Shown here piece by piece: positions 42,965 through 55,251 of a stretch of 64,000 nucleotides of DNA (position 1 is its first letter; the number at the start of each line of letters is the position of its first letter). Origin of the DNA: Notospermus geniculatus (taxonomy: Eukaryota; Nemertea; Pilidiophora; Heteronemertea; Lineidae); NCBI GenBank assembly GCA_002633025.1, contig NMRB01000668.1, positions 98,414 through 162,413 on the forward strand. Direction: 5' to 3'. The translations under genes were made by a program, and so were the position numbers. Below the pieces are notes generated by a model. That model made no database searches. It was given only the letters and a program-made list of their open reading frames with translations, and was not told the DNA's origin.

Positions 42965-43883
42965 TGGAGAAAGTGAGAAAGGATTCACCTGAGAATAAAT
43001 CAGTGGCAAGAGTGGTAATCATGGCTGGTGTCTGTGTAAACAATACTTGCGTTTTCTGCAGTGCTTGTCAAGGACCACCACTTCCATAATTAAAGTACGT
43101 AAATTAAGAATTAATTGTTTCCTTTAAGTTATTGTTCAAGATAGTGGCCATGATGAAAGAATACTCAGGAATTCTCCTCCATCTGGAAACTGAAAACATC
43201 CCAGGACAATCACATCCAGGTTTGTCTCCTAGGAGAGTGTTCTGGCCAGAAGGATAGTCAGAAGCGAAGGTGCCCTATGCTCATAGCCTTTTTAAACCAG
43301 TCACCCCAAGTCAGTACCGGTAGTTCCTGGGCTATCACAGCCAGGAGCTTACATATTCAGTACTGACTGTTGTTGACAACAAGGAAGGGGGATATTGGGC
43401 TATGGAGCTGTCTTCAAAGATACATGTAGTTGAGAGCAAGCCTGCAACAAAGTGAACAACACCATAACGTACTCTTGTTATATTTTCAGTATATGAAACA
43501 GTTGACAAAATTAATGTGCATGTTAAGCATTTCACATATCACAGATTAACAAATTCACTTGGCACATTTTATCATCACAGATCAGGGGTCAGATTCAGGG
43601 TTGACAGAAAGGGGGGCGTTAGCTCGACGGAGGTGGGGAGCACCAAAAGCGCGAAGCCCAAACTGGGGCCCTCCTCCAGAAAAAAATTGACAAAGGTAGT
43701 GCTTTTAGATGCATTTTCCTGGCATCTGAGAGTAAAATTTTTATGTGATCATTGCTCTGCCAAAGATAGGGGGCATACGCCCCCCCCCCGATCCGACCCT
43801 GCAGATTCAATTTGGCACATTTAGTGTCATTCCTTTGTAAATTTTTCCACATGTTATGTAACATATGATTCTGGACATACTGT

Positions 43884-44122
43884 CAGGGTTTCCGCCAGGA
43901 AATATTGCGAGGGGGGGGGCGCCGAAGCGGGCCCGGGGGAGCTGTCCCCCCTCAACCCAAAAATTTTCCAGTGACATGAACGGCCTTTGCACATCACACT
44001 TGGTGAAAAACTGGAAATTTTAAATCACCACTCTGCAAAGTTGAGGCTCAGCTCAGCCCCCCTTGATGAACTTGAGGAGGGGCCTGAGCCCCCCGGCCCC
44101 CCCCCCTCTGGCGGAAACCCTG
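43884..44122. mobile_element. hAT-like MITE, CAGGGTTTCCGCC ends
   Basis: CAGGGTTTCCGCCAG and CTGGCGGAAACCCTG are inverted, flanked by ACTGT on both sides (43879-43883, 44123-44127). CAGGG termini fit hAT, whose duplication is 8 bp; five bases match here. A G/C-rich interior (GAGGGGGG, CCCCGGCCCC) follows the ends. Confidence 0.7.
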
Positions 44123-44310
44123 ACTGTATCCTCGCCTCTAAGAGGTCAGTCATTAATGTCCAGAANCACTCTGCAAAGTTGAGGGGAGGCTCAGCCCCCC
44201 TTGATGAACTTGAGGAGGGGCCTGAGCCCCCCGGCCCCCCCCCCCTCTGGCGGAAACCCTGACTGTATCCTCGCCTCTAAGAGGTCAGTCATTAATGTCC
44301 AGAAAGTGAC
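44027..44310. repeat. Direct duplication across an N (likely assembly artefact)
   Basis: About 138 bases (CACTCTGCAAAGTTGAGG through GTCATTAATGTCCAGAA) occur twice, joined at the N at 44166. Near identity plus the N suggests overlapping contigs placed side by side. The segment TATCCTCGCCTCTAAGAGG also has an inverted partner at about 44465-44485. Confidence 0.65.
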
Positions 44311-44570
44311 ACACTTTCTATGCAAGTATAGGCATTGCCAGGTCATTGTGAGTACAATATTCCAACAAACTTCCTCGTTCTGATTGGTCGACTCGAACAA
44401 AGAACGAACCACCGGTGCCAATTATGGAATGGAACAAAGGCCTAGTCATGAGTACTCGGGACTGACCTCTTAGAGGCGAGGATAAAGTATACACGGTAAC
44501 AGTAAAAGACAGTATCTACATGTACATGTAAAGTGACTAGAATTGTTTTGGATGTCAGAGTAAGCCATCC

Positions 44571-44632
44571 TGAGAACACCGCAACCGACGAAGGGAGCGA
44601 GCGCTAAGAACCCCTGATGTTCTCAGGATGGA
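44571..44632. repeat. Short hairpin
   Basis: CCATCCTGAGAACA pairs with TGTTCTCAGGATGG around a ~35-base loop. Either a small element or a foldback remnant. Confidence 0.6.
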
Positions 44633-44704
44633 GTAAACAGACACATACTGAAACTTACTTACCATTATGATTCTGCTGAATTACATTACAGCTGGCAAGT
44701 TTCC

Positions 44705-44831
44705 AAACTGAGTAGAATGATAATATGAAATGGAAATCGGGTTTCCTAAGGTGAAAACATTTCTTCCTACCAGATTCGAACCCATGGACCCTCACACTAT
44801 GAGGCATCAACCGCCAGCACTAAATTTAGGC
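44705..44831 (-). mobile_element. tRNA-derived SINE, copy 2
   Basis: On the minus strand: TTTAGTGCTGGCGGTTGATG, GGTCCATGGGTTCGAATCTG (B box), then AGGAAG..TTTTCACCTTAGGAAACCCG. Matches the copy at 26100-26245. It starts directly downstream of the nuclease stop codon, so the head may have been shortened. Confidence 0.65.
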
Positions 44832-46922
44832 CTACTTGCCGAGGGCTGACATAACTTTTCTAGTTCTCAGCTCTCTGAGGAAATAGGTATCATAAAAGAT
44901 TCTAAGCTCCTCAAAAAGTCTTGCCCAATACTCTTGATCAAAATATATGCGCTCAATCGTGATCCCCTGTGTAGCATGACCAGAGTAAACTACAAAATCA
45001 CACCATTTCCGTCCTGTGATGGCCATCTGGCCTTGTATCTGGGCAAAATACATGTGTGTCCTCTTCAGATGTAAACCATTCTCATCTTGAACACAAAAAG
45101 TGGGCACACTGCCACTTGACTCAAGACTTGCCAATGGCTGTTCTTTCAGACAGTATGGGCATTTGATTTCAAGTAGTCCCTGACTACCAGTTCTCGTTGA
45201 AACCAAACCATCAGGACTAGCACCAAGAAAATAGTATTGTTCAGACAAGACTAGTCCACAATGACATACAGAATGCCCAGTAGTTTCAACATACAAGTTG
45301 CGGGCAATGTCTTCGTGCTCTTTTCCATGGGTCAGATACTTACTACTGAAATTTCTATAGTACCCCATCAGTGTCTTTAAGTGTGAGATTGGTTCCTTTT
45401 TCCCTTGATACGAATTAATCAGTCCAAAATTTGATGATGTTATACGAATCGAACGTTCTTTGAACCAATCACTGCAGCTTGACTGATCTAATGTCCCAAG
45501 CAAAATGGCATCAAGATTGTCTCTCGTGTAATCACGAATAGTTGCATCAATCACATCCTCAGAATACTGCAACAGTGGCCTCTTACTGAACAAACAATCC
45601 ATTATCACATCACTATCCCAATGGTTTTCTGATTCAAGGGAAACATCAACTGAATGGCTTGGTGTCAGTTCCCAGTCCGACATTATCTCACTCATTACAA
45701 GATTAGGTTTGACAGGCACAGGTTTCTCAGTCTTCCCATAACGAGCAGCTGGGCAAAATGGAAAAGCTGTGCTGTATAACTGCATCATTTTACTGCGTTC
45801 CACTGGACTGCACTTGACAACAGCTGGAGCCACATGTTTAACTGGTGGAAGTGGTCGTACATGGATCCTGGGCTTAACAATGCGGACCTCATTCAGTGGC
45901 AGACCTTTCCTTACTTTGTCACCAGACAGATTACCCGGGACTTTCCATTTGGAAGGTACAGAAGTACAACTTGGCTCACGAGGTACTCTCCGGCTCTTGG
46001 CATCTACGAGGTACAGAAGTAGGGCTCCAAGGTGGCAACAAGATTCACCCTTCCTGAAGAGAAAGATTAATGGTAAGAAATACAAGAAAAGAAATTCTCT
46101 GGGAGCTGGAAGATACTGGGATCAAGAGCTTGCCGCCTTTACATCAAATTACCTGATGAGTTACCTGTGCTTATGCAAAGCATGGTTTTAACTTTTCATA
46201 CTAAAGCATGTAGGCCTACCATGTGGTGAACTCACATTGTACTTTTTTTGGGGCTCACATAATAATACAGGTAAAACAAAAAAAGATACTAACCCTGCTG
46301 TGCACATACACATAGCACACATGATATCTGCCGACTGGCCATCCAGGGCAACATACACTTGATAAGACTTGGATTTCATAGATGCCCTGCAGCTACCTCC
46401 GACCACTACACGAGTCCCGAGCACATCTGGGCCACGCTGATCAACGTGCACTTTCACATCGTGGACAAAACCTGAATGGAAAAGGCTGGTTGCCTTTTCC
46501 AGATTGTTCCTGTCACCTCGAGATTGGCAGTCATATGTCCTTGTATCGCTTTCAAAATAGTCACATATCCTACGAATGGTTACAGTCGGCACCAAGTGAA
46601 GATCTTTGGTCCACACTGATATACTACCGAAGTCCACACATCGGTGACAACGAGCATCGCCTTGCCCTTCTTCTTTACCAGCATGTAGGCCATGTAGGCC
46701 TAGGCTATGTCGATAACGACGACGATTTGCAGTTTCAGTTTGAGCGTTCAGAACTCTTTGGACCAACAAGGATTTTTTCCCACCTTTCTTCTTACCAAAG
46801 TTTCCTAAAATGTTCTTGGGTTCAGTGGTATTTAATGTACTTAGTTCTTCTTCATGATAAATAGGGACTTTACACTCTTTTTGTTCATTTTCATTGACGT
46901 CTTTCGAACATGTCGAAGTCAT
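44832..46922 (-). CDS. ISL2EU-1 SWIM zinc finger / YqaJ exonuclease protein, two exons
   Basis: Exons 46922-46294 and 46053-44832 (donor GG|GTTAGT, acceptor TCTTCAG) join to 616 residues. Exon 1 starts MTSTCSKDV and contains a basic GKKKGGKKS stretch and GFVHDVKVHVDQRG; the SWIM finger spans the junction (CAMCMCTAG..ESCCHLGALLLYL, CxCxnCxH). The C-terminal 270 residues are a YqaJ/lambda-exonuclease-type nuclease: WFKERSIRITSSNFG, GASPDGLVS (metal-binding D), LLEIKCPYC (ExK) and AQIQGQMAITG (Q). The fold cleaves or resects DNA ends with a divalent metal; in the transposon it may process ends during transposition. No frameshift is seen. It converges on the transposase gene. Confidence 0.88.
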
Positions 46923-47043
46923 GTTTACATGCCCTCCATGTTGTTTACCTCATGCATGTCATGTACCTGCGTTGTCACCCGTCAGGTGCTGCCACCTACA
47001 AATTGGTCATGCGCGCCCTCTTTTGGAGTGATATAGTCTATTC

Positions 47044-47544
47044 ATGTCCTGTGTGCTGTGCTTGACAGTTGTATATTGTCATAATATAACTGTATTGAAC
47101 CAACAATCGGCAGAACGAAAGAACACTTTCTATTTCCTGGATGTGTATCTTCCACATGTAGGAAACAGATCCAGCAACACGGCCGCGCCATTTCAAACAC
47201 CTGTCTCTCTTGTTTATCAATACACGACCGACGTAATTCCCAGTCCTGATGTCGTACAGTGGCAAAACTGGTTTCAGTCGCCATATTCTCCAACCTATCT
47301 TCTGCACTTCCAGCATCACAGTGTATTTCACAGTAATGACGGTGCACATTATGGCCGATATCCGACATCTGAAGATGTACGATACATTATGAAGCAGCCT
47401 GTAACTTGCGGCGTCTGCGTAGAGTGCGTACGAAAGACATCGATAACGGTGAATATCACGTTGAATGAAAATAATCATGGGCAGAGTGGGATGAAAATTC
47501 ATGGTATGATAACCTCTTTTGCCACTGTATTTTGGAATCAATGA
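47044..47544 (+). other. Unassigned ORF abutting the right end of ISL2EU-1
   Basis: The 166-codon frame begins right after the AT duplication and has protein-like sequence (HVGNRSSNTAAPFQTPVSLVY; PSPDVVQWQNWFQSPYSP; several Asn-X-Ser/Thr sites), with a possible donor GTATGA after 47503. It may be part of a host exon interrupted by the transposon; no family is recognised. Confidence 0.25.
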
Positions 47545-47549
47545 AAGCT

Positions 47550-48612
47550 TATCATATATTCGATAATCTCCTTTTCGACTCTAAATTTATTGGTAAAAAT
47601 CGTAGAGTGCAGTTATTATTATTTTCTTTATAATCTTACGAACTGTATGATTTTATGATATTTCAGTAACAAGTTTTTGGTCCACGTTTCCGTTTATTGA
47701 CGTTTCTAATATCACTCCGTCCTTGTTGTGGCCAAACCGTTTTCAAAGGGATTAATCTTTCGGGTTCCCATTATTTTTATTCACCCACAATTCACCCATT
47801 ATTTTTAGGGGTCATTCTGGTCACTAGCATACATGTACCTTCTCAACTTCAAATGGCACTTTTGCAAGTAAATATCATCGCAGTAATATGATGTTCATTT
47901 AGCATTGTTGAATATGTAATTAATATGCAGTATAAACAAAATTACCTAGTTTTGTTGTCATTTATTAGTATTTTGGGTTATTTATTTTCAAAACGTTGAA
48001 CAAAATGACGGCCATTATTTTGTCACTGATGACATAACTATCTTTGAATCTTATTAACATGAAAGTGTCACACCTGTCATCTCAAAATGCAGGCATCTTA
48101 GGAGAAGTTCCATCCAGTAATTAATATTTCACCATTGATATCACTATCACAATCATTATATTGGATTATGGGAGTATTTTTTTGCAATGTAACGCGCGTT
48201 TCCTTTGGTGTCCTAAATGTACCCAAGATACAGTTCCTCAGAAAATCCCCAAAATGAGGTAATTCCTCCAATTTAATACATTTTTCTATTGCTATCTTAT
48301 CATTGAATTAAACCTCCTCTCTTTGTTTTATTATTTGCACTTCAATGGCTGAAATTCAAACTGTCTCGTTGGTACATTTTTTGGTGTCCACAATGAAACG
48401 CACGTGCACTGCATCACTTTTGGAATTTCCCGCCACTTTGGCACATACGTCTTTGTACCTGTAGACGAGTTTAACGGTATTGTCACATGATTGTCACATG
48501 ACTTCACTGACAACAAACATGGCTCTGAGTGCAGACAGATTTTCTCATCGTGTCTCGAATTGAAACGCGCGTTCTTTGGAAACGAGCGTTCGTTATTCTT
48601 GATAAAATGATG
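47550..48612. other. No gene recognised
   Basis: AT-rich sequence. Short frames here have no family resemblance. AACG.GCGTT.C words (48545, 48590, 51068) flank the next element on both sides. Confidence 0.4.
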
Positions 48613-48616
48613 CAAA

Positions 48617-50947
48617 CCCAGGAAAAAATGAACCATGAAAGATCATGGTAAAACCATGAAGTTGATGGTGGAACCTTGAACTTCTGTGTTCAACCATTAA
48701 TTTTTCATGGTTAACCATATACTTCATTGTTTTACCATGAAATCAGTTCATGGTTTTACCATCATTGATGCTGAAATCAGTTCGCGGTTTTACCATCATT
48801 GATGGTTAACCATAAACTTAGTTTTTATGCCCCCGCTTCAACAGAAGCGGGGGCATTATGTCGTCACCCGTTACGTCCGTCCGTCGTCGTCGTCGGCGTC
48901 ACGCCGTAAACTTTCGATTTCCGATCATTTAAAAGAAAGCAATTGGTCCAATCAAATTGATATTTTGTATGTATGTTGGGGGTGACCAAAGGAAGGTTCC
49001 TTTCGAAAATGGCCGCGTTCCGATTTACAATATGGCCGCCAGAGCCGCAATCTCGAAATCATATTCCGTCAATTTCAGGGCGAACCATATGTCCGATCAT
49101 ATTGATTTTTTGTTTGTATGTTGGGGGTGGCTAGAGGAAGGTTCCTTTCGAAAATGGCCGCGGTCCGATTTACAATATGGCCACCAGAGTCGCCATCTTG
49201 AAATCAGATTCCGGCAATTTGAGGGAGAACCATATGTCCGATCGTATTGATTTTTNAAAATGGTGGCATTTCGATTTACAATATGGCCGCCAGGGCTGTC
49301 ACCTTGAAATCATATTCCATCAGTTCGTCCTATCATATTGATTTGTTGGGGGTGACTAGAGGAAGGTTCCTTTCGAAAATGGCCGCGTTCCGATTTACAA
49401 TATGGCCGCCAGAACTGCTGTCTTGAAATCAGATTCCGTCATTTTCAGGGAGAAGTGTCTTTTCCGATCATGTTGATTTTTTGTATGTATATTGGGGGTG
49501 ACTACAGAAAGGTCCCTTTCTAAAATGGCCGTGTTTTGGTTTACAATAATGGCTACCAGAGCCGCCAGCTTGAAATCAGATTCCCTTGATTTCAGGGAAC
49601 ATCATTCTTTTCATCAGTTTGATTAAATTCCATCTACATGTTGAGAGAAAACCAACTCAACATACGTGCGGGGGCATATGCCACGCTCTGCGTTGCTCTT
49701 GTCTTACCATGGAATCAATTCATGGTTTTACCATCATTTGACACTTGACCATAAACTTAAATGTTTTACCTTGAAATCACTTCATGGTTTTACCTTGACT
49801 CGATGTGCGCCTTAAACTTCATGGTTCAACAATGACTTCATTTAAGGGTTTAAACCATAAATTAACAATACCATGAACTATCATAACCATAAACTTAAAG
49901 TCATTTGATGGTTCTACCTGTGCCAAAAACTCAAAGTCTACCAGGCTTAGGCAAAACGGTTTCCACCATCATCAACTCAACCATCTTGTAGTTTACTGTG
50001 CTACTGTGCTCAGTAATTCCCAATGGCATTTACAGTAGTCTACATCCTAGCTATAGGCCTACTCCATCAGAATGAATCATAAAAATTTCTGGTTACTGGT
50101 TACTTGATGGTAGGAACTTAAAATTCCAGGTGGAACCAAGAACTTTCAACCATGAAATTACAGTTACTTTAAAGTCACTTCATGGTTTTACCGTGACCTC
50201 TAGCTACCTTGAACTTCAAGGTAGACCATGAAGTCAATTGAAGGTTCAACCATCAGATTTAATTAATTAATCAATTTTTTTAATTACTTGAATCTATTGA
50301 AAAAAAAATAATATTAATTCTGCCAAGTTGATATCTAACAGGTAAAAACTAATAATTATACCAACATACACATAATCAAAGTGACGAAGATACAGAAACC
50401 CCTGTATTTACTACACCATAGACCTGAACAAAAACAAAACATAGAGGTCACGAACTAAATGAAATTCATTACATCAGAATTGAACATGGGAAATTGGCTT
50501 TCTTTCCTGTGGCGATCAAGAGTAAATTCTGACTTCAAACTTGAAAGTCTCTTGGGTCACCTGTACTCAAGGTATTTTTGACAGTGGTTCCCAGAAAAGG
50601 AACCATGAAGTGAAGTTGATGGTAGTACCATAAATTAACTTTATGACAGAACCACGAACTTGAAAAACACCAGGAACCATCAACTTCACGGTAATTAGTT
50701 CATGGTATACTATAAATAGTTCATGGTTATACCACGAAAACGTTCGTGGTTAACGACCAACTTTCATAGTTTTACCACGAAGTTCATGATAAAAGTTCAT
50801 AGTAGAACCACAAAGGCGGCCAGATAACAGTCAACTTTCGTGGTTAGCATGAAATAAGATTATGGTTAAACCATCAAGGTTCAAGGTTGAACTATAAAAT
50901 AAATTCATGGTTTTACCATAAAAGTTCATGGTACATTTTTTCCTGGG
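48617..50947. mobile_element. 2.3-kb element made of CATGGTT/AACCATG words
   Basis: Ends CCCAGGAAAAAATGAACCAT and ATGGTACATTTTTTCCTGGG are inverted. Nearly all of the interior is degenerate repeats of (A)ACCATGAA and TTCATGGTTTTACCAT in both orientations, at roughly 15-30 base spacing. There is no ORF. CAGG ends suggest hAT, but no 8-bp duplication is seen. A second element (48829-49710) is inserted within. Confidence 0.75.
48829..49710. repeat. GCCCCCGC-ended repeat with ~145-bp tandem units
   Basis: Begins ATGCCCCCGCTTC with a local hairpin (CCCCCGCTTC/GAAGCGGGGG) and ends GCGGGGGCATATGCC. Inside, five units carry GTATGTTGGGGGTGAC, GGAAGGTTCCTTTCGAAAAT, GGCCGC and GATTTACAATATGGCC. Units start near 48937, 49094, 49240 (shortened, N at 49256), 49330 and 49465. 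Confidence 0.8.
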
Positions 50948-50949
50948 AA

Positions 50950-51400
50950 AAGAAGCTGGTACATCGAGGAACCTAATATCAAGTAATATTCGATGTTATA
51001 ACGAGCATTTCAGTGAAACTTCCATCGAAATTCAGTGGCTGCATTAATCGGACACTTCTATGCGAACGTTCGTTACAACAGGACACGAAAAATGAACGTT
51101 CGTTTCATCCATGGACAACAACTGTAGTGTCCTCATGAAACGACCGTGAAGGCCAGTGTAATAATCACGGAGTATGCGCCCAATTTTATTGAATTTATTT
51201 CTTTTAATGGAAGTAGGCCTATTTTTTCACATGTTTCAGTGGACACCATAGGAATTGAGTTTTGTGTCTGATGAAACGCGCGTTACACTCACCCAGTCCA
51301 TCATGGACATGTTCTACTTTTTTTGCATTTTTTGTCCAGTAGATATCCCGATAATACCGATTCCTCTTACCAATGTTCTTTTGAGATATTAATCATGCCA
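50950..51400. other. No gene recognised
   Basis: Spacer between the CATGGTT element and ISL2EU-2. It includes CGAACGTTCGT palindromes (51063, 51095). Nothing else was seen. Confidence 0.4.
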
Positions 51401-51572
51401 ATAGAGGTTCTTCACGTGACGTCACAGCGTAATATCACGTGACGCAAGCAATTTGTTGCCGCCATATTGGCCGTCAAATCTGAATGCTGACAATGGCTGA
51501 ATGCATTAATGAGTGGGCACCCTCGCCCTATTTTTGTTTTTTTGGGAAGTTTTCTTGTTTCCCACGGACAGT

Positions 51573-53915
51573 ATGGTGAAGACCTGTTGTGCGGTGGGCT
51601 GCAGGAACCGTGATGATCAGGAAACGGGCCCAGATGAGCCAACGGTGCATTTCTATCGGATTCCGAAAGATCGTGAGAGGAGAGGAAAATGGTTGGCGGC
51701 AATTCGCCGACAGGACTGGTGTCCATTGGACAGCGATAGGCTCTGTAGTGCACATTTCATCTCAGGTGGGCCGAAAGTTTCAATTAATTAGGCTAGGCCT
51801 CGGTCTAATCCGTTTGAGAAGACTCGATAGGCCTGCATGTCACTGGTGTAGCCTAGGCCTAGGCCTATTTATGGTCAGTGTCGTCGGGCATGTCGGGTGC
51901 CATGAGTGCATGCGACGATGCGTGGGTCAATGACAATGCATGGGGGATGAATGCACACCACCATAGGCCTAATAGGCTAGGCTAATACCATTAGCATAGG
52001 CCTAGGCCCTATGCACATTTGGCTAGGGCCTAGCTGCACTGACTGGCTGTCGGCCTGGGCATGCTGGGGTTGTTGTTGCGATGGAGCAGAGAGTGCAAGT
52101 CCCAGACATGCCAGATCCAATACTTTATTACTTAGGCCTAGGCCTTGTTTGTAATTAATAAAATTCCTATTAGGGCCTATAATGAATAATCCCCTATGGT
52201 ATTTTGGGAGAGTTCAGTTCGCTTTGGGATCTCGAACTGCACGCTTGTGCAGGCCTACACATTGCCGAGAAGAACGTTCTGTCATATTTTAAATCATTCG
52301 CAATATCCATTATTTTGAAGAACCAGTCCTCTCTTATTCGTTCACAACTAAGATGGACTCGTGGACCAAGAACGACGCAGTTGTACAAGTACAGTAATAA
52401 ACCACCCCACCACTGACCACGACTGTATTTTTGGTACGATTGCCCCATTTGGTACCATAGCCCCCAGTTTAAAAAAAAAATAGGGCCTAGGTCTTGCCTA
52501 TCATATTTATTTATTTTATTCTTCTTTCTGCAGGTGAGAAGAACGACAACGCTCTGTGTCCAGATTACGTTCCATCCATTTTCGATTTCGTGAAGTCGCC
52601 AGAGAAACGCCGCCTGAGTGAAAAGTTGAAAACTTTCCACCGAAGACAGTCGATGAAAAAACGAAAGTTGGAGGCCTCAACCAGTGCACCTCATGAAAAC
52701 AAGAAACGGAAGGTGGATACTGGTTCAATTGCTGATGTTGTGCCAGAAGTTACAGTTTCTGAATGCGCAGATGGGGAGGGGGATGCTAATGTTACTAGTG
52801 ATGTTTCAGTATCTTTGAATGATTCTGAGGCTAACGTATTGTCTGAACATGCAGAAGTTTCAGAGGACGATTCAACCAAATTGATCAGTGATTTTTCAAT
52901 TTCTTTCAATGAAACCAACACAGAGTTAACTGGGGAGGATATCGACCGACTCATTTATGACAATCAACAGTTGCGTATAGAAAACATTTTACTCCGGGAA
53001 AAGATAGATAAAAACAGTTTTGATCTGTCCAGTTTGGAAAACAACGATGGTCGAGTTAAGATGTTGACGGGGCTGCCGAGTTTTCATGTATTACTGACCA
53101 TTTTTCATTTAATTGAAAATGCTATGACGTCGAGGACAGTTCCTAAGTTCCAACAGCTGTTGCTAGTTTTGCTTCGGATGAAGCATAATCTAACCATTGG
53201 ATTTTTGGCATATCTTTTTGCAGTTAGTGACTCAACAATTTCCAGGATATTTCAGGAAACAATTGAGTTGATGTATAGATATGTTGTGCCAGCCCTACTT
53301 TTTTGGCCCGATAAAGATGTGATCAAAAAAACTCTTCCAATTTGTTTCCGGTCTTCCTACAAGAAGTGTGTGTCAATTATTGACTGTTTCGAGATATTCT
53401 GTGAACGGCCGAGTGATCTGCGAGCACGTGCCCAAACCTATTCGCAATATAAGAGCCACAATACTGTGAAGTACCTGATTAGCATGACGCCCCAGGGTTT
53501 CATTTCTTTCATTTCGAAAGGCTGGGGTGGGCGCACGTCTGACAAATTTGTTACTGAACAATCCAAGTATTTAGATTTCTTGTTACCTGGAGACACTGTC
53601 CTTGCAGACAGGGGTTTTGATATAATGGATTCTGTGGCAGTGAAAGGTGCTTCTTTGGAGATTCCTGCCTTTACAAGAGGAAAAAGTCAGTTAGATGCAA
53701 ATGATGTAGAAGTGACAAGGTCAATTGCCTCTGTAAGAATTCATATAGAACGCATCATTGGTACTGTTAGGCAAAGGTATACATTCTTGAATAGTACTGT
53801 TCCAATCCGCATGCTGCAAACTTCGTCATCTGAAACTGTGACTACACTAGACAAGATTGTTCATGTAGCTTGTGCATTGTGCAATGCTGGTTCGTCTGTA
53901 GTACCTGCAGATTAA
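51573..53915 (+). CDS. ISL2EU-2 THAP-domain DDE transposase, two exons
   Basis: Exons 51573-51765 (donor CAG|GTGGGC) and 52534-53915 (acceptor TTTCTGCAG) join in phase to 524 residues. The THAP finger is complete: CCAVGCRNRDD, WLAAIRRQDW, LCSAHF, then DYVPSIF at the junction. A basic segment (RQSMKKRKLE, NKKRKVD, likely nuclear signals) and an acidic spacer follow. The catalytic half has VSDSTISRIFQETIELM (HTH-like), SIIDCFEIFC (D), TVLADRGFDI (D) and ASVRIHIERIIGTVRQ (E). No frameshift is visible. It resembles the ISL2EU-1 transposase in order and motif but is clearly diverged. It should act on the AGAGGTTCTTCAC ends. Confidence 0.9.
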
Positions 53916-53966
53916 CTGTCAGTCATGGCAAAATAGGGTGAAATGCGTTTCAATTTACCATTGTAA

Positions 53967-54395
53967 CTTGAATAATGCAGGCTGGGCAAAATATCCCACA
54001 AGCATCAGTAGAAAAAACAGCGTTAACTTTTTTCCAAACTACCTTGAGGTCAAAATGAAGACATTTTAATGATTTTCTTAGAAGATAATTGTCGAATTTA
54101 AGCTTTTTTAAGGCCTTGAAAATGGATGTTCCAACTTAACGACTTTTCAAGACTTACAGGGTGTCTACCATGTCTACAAGTCTTAAAAAGTCTTGAAAAG
54201 TCTTAAATTTGGAACTTCCATTTTCAAGGCCTTAAAAAGGCTTATTTCGACAATTTTTCAAAGAAAGTCTTAAAAAGGTCTTAATTTTGACCTCAAGGTA
54301 ATTTTGGGAAACCTATCAGAGTTTTTCCAACTGGTGCTTGTATACATGTAGGTTATTTTGGCCAGTCTGCATTCAATTCAAGTGACAGGGTGTCT
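53967..54395. repeat. Large inverted repeat (AGTCTTAAA-rich foldback)
   Basis: Left arm about 53967-54160 and right arm about 54170-54385 pair in long blocks: CCTTGAGGTCAAAAT with ATTTTGACCTCAAGG; AAGGCCTTGAAAATGGA with TCCATTTTCAAGGCCTT; CTTTTCAAGACTT with AAGTCTTGAAAAG. ACAGGGTGTCTAC occurs at the centre and again at 54387. A fragment with the same AAAGTCTTAAATTT words lies at 54940-55000. It lies just 3' of the transposase. Confidence 0.7.
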
Positions 54396-55251
54396 ACAAG
54401 TCTCAAGTTAGAGGAAACCAACCTCCACCCTCCTCGGGCGGGTTCGGTTCAGACCGTCTATTGAAGTAAAAATGATGGAATGATCAGTATGATCTATTAT
54501 GTTATCATGATGAGTGACCGTTGACGAGGGAAAAATATGTGAACTCTCGAATTTTGCAAAATATCAAATATCAAATAAAAACTGATGATATACTTTTTGA
54601 TATTGATATTTTCATGATATTTTAGTGATATTTTGTCAGAAACCCTCATATTCGTTTGTGATCCTTTTAACAACATTATAGAATAACCAACCTGAACTTA
54701 GGCCTGCTTTCAATTTTATTGTTGTGCGGCACATTTCATGGTTATTTGTCCTGGATTGTTCAAATCAGGTGTGATGATGTGATGATCCAGGTGCCCTGAG
54801 GGAATCCCTTGGGATTTTCATACTTAAGTAGTTTTATGCATATGGCCCCTGCCTCCTCCAGTGGCTACATTGATTGATCCCTATATTGTTTCTGCTGGAA
54901 ACCATGCCAGGGAACTGTAAGGGGGGGGGGGGCGTCATTTAGAAAACAAGTCTTAAATTTTGTCGATACCTGATGTAAAAAAAAGGTCTTAAATTTGGTG
55001 CTCTCTGGCACTCTGCAGGCTTACATGTAGATATCCTGATGTGTATACAGTCATAGACATAAGTTAAAATGTGCAGCAGTTGCCTTGAAAAATTCAAGGT
55101 CTGGCATAAATACATGTACTGGTATTTAACTTATGTCCGTGCTTGGAGGAATTGTCAGTATAATTCCTCAAAGGTCTCATGAAATTTGAGTTGTGAAAGG
55201 GTTGATTGATATCAATTATCATTGCTCATGGTGATCCATACAAACCTGGGT

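Larger units (their letters stand above)
40133..47039. mobile_element. ISL2EU-1: 6.9-kb ISL2EU DNA transposon, TSD AT
   Basis: Ends AGACTCTATCACTCCAAAAG (left) and the complement of AGACTATATCACTCCAAAAG (right) are inverted, each continuing into GAGGGCGCG, and flanked by AT (40131-40132, 47040-47041). Two convergent spliced genes lie inside: THAP-DDE transposase (plus, 40293-42757) and SWIM/YqaJ nuclease (minus, 46922-44832). This gene pair and the AT target are, to my knowledge, the hallmarks of the ISL2EU (IS4EU) superfamily related to bacterial IS5/ISL2. Neither gene has a visible stop or frameshift, so the copy may be autonomous. Confidence 0.85.

Noticed and set aside
47038-47541. 167-codon minus-strand ORF opposite 47044-47544
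   Set aside because: Probably the shadow of the plus-strand frame; composition is less protein-like and no family is recognised.
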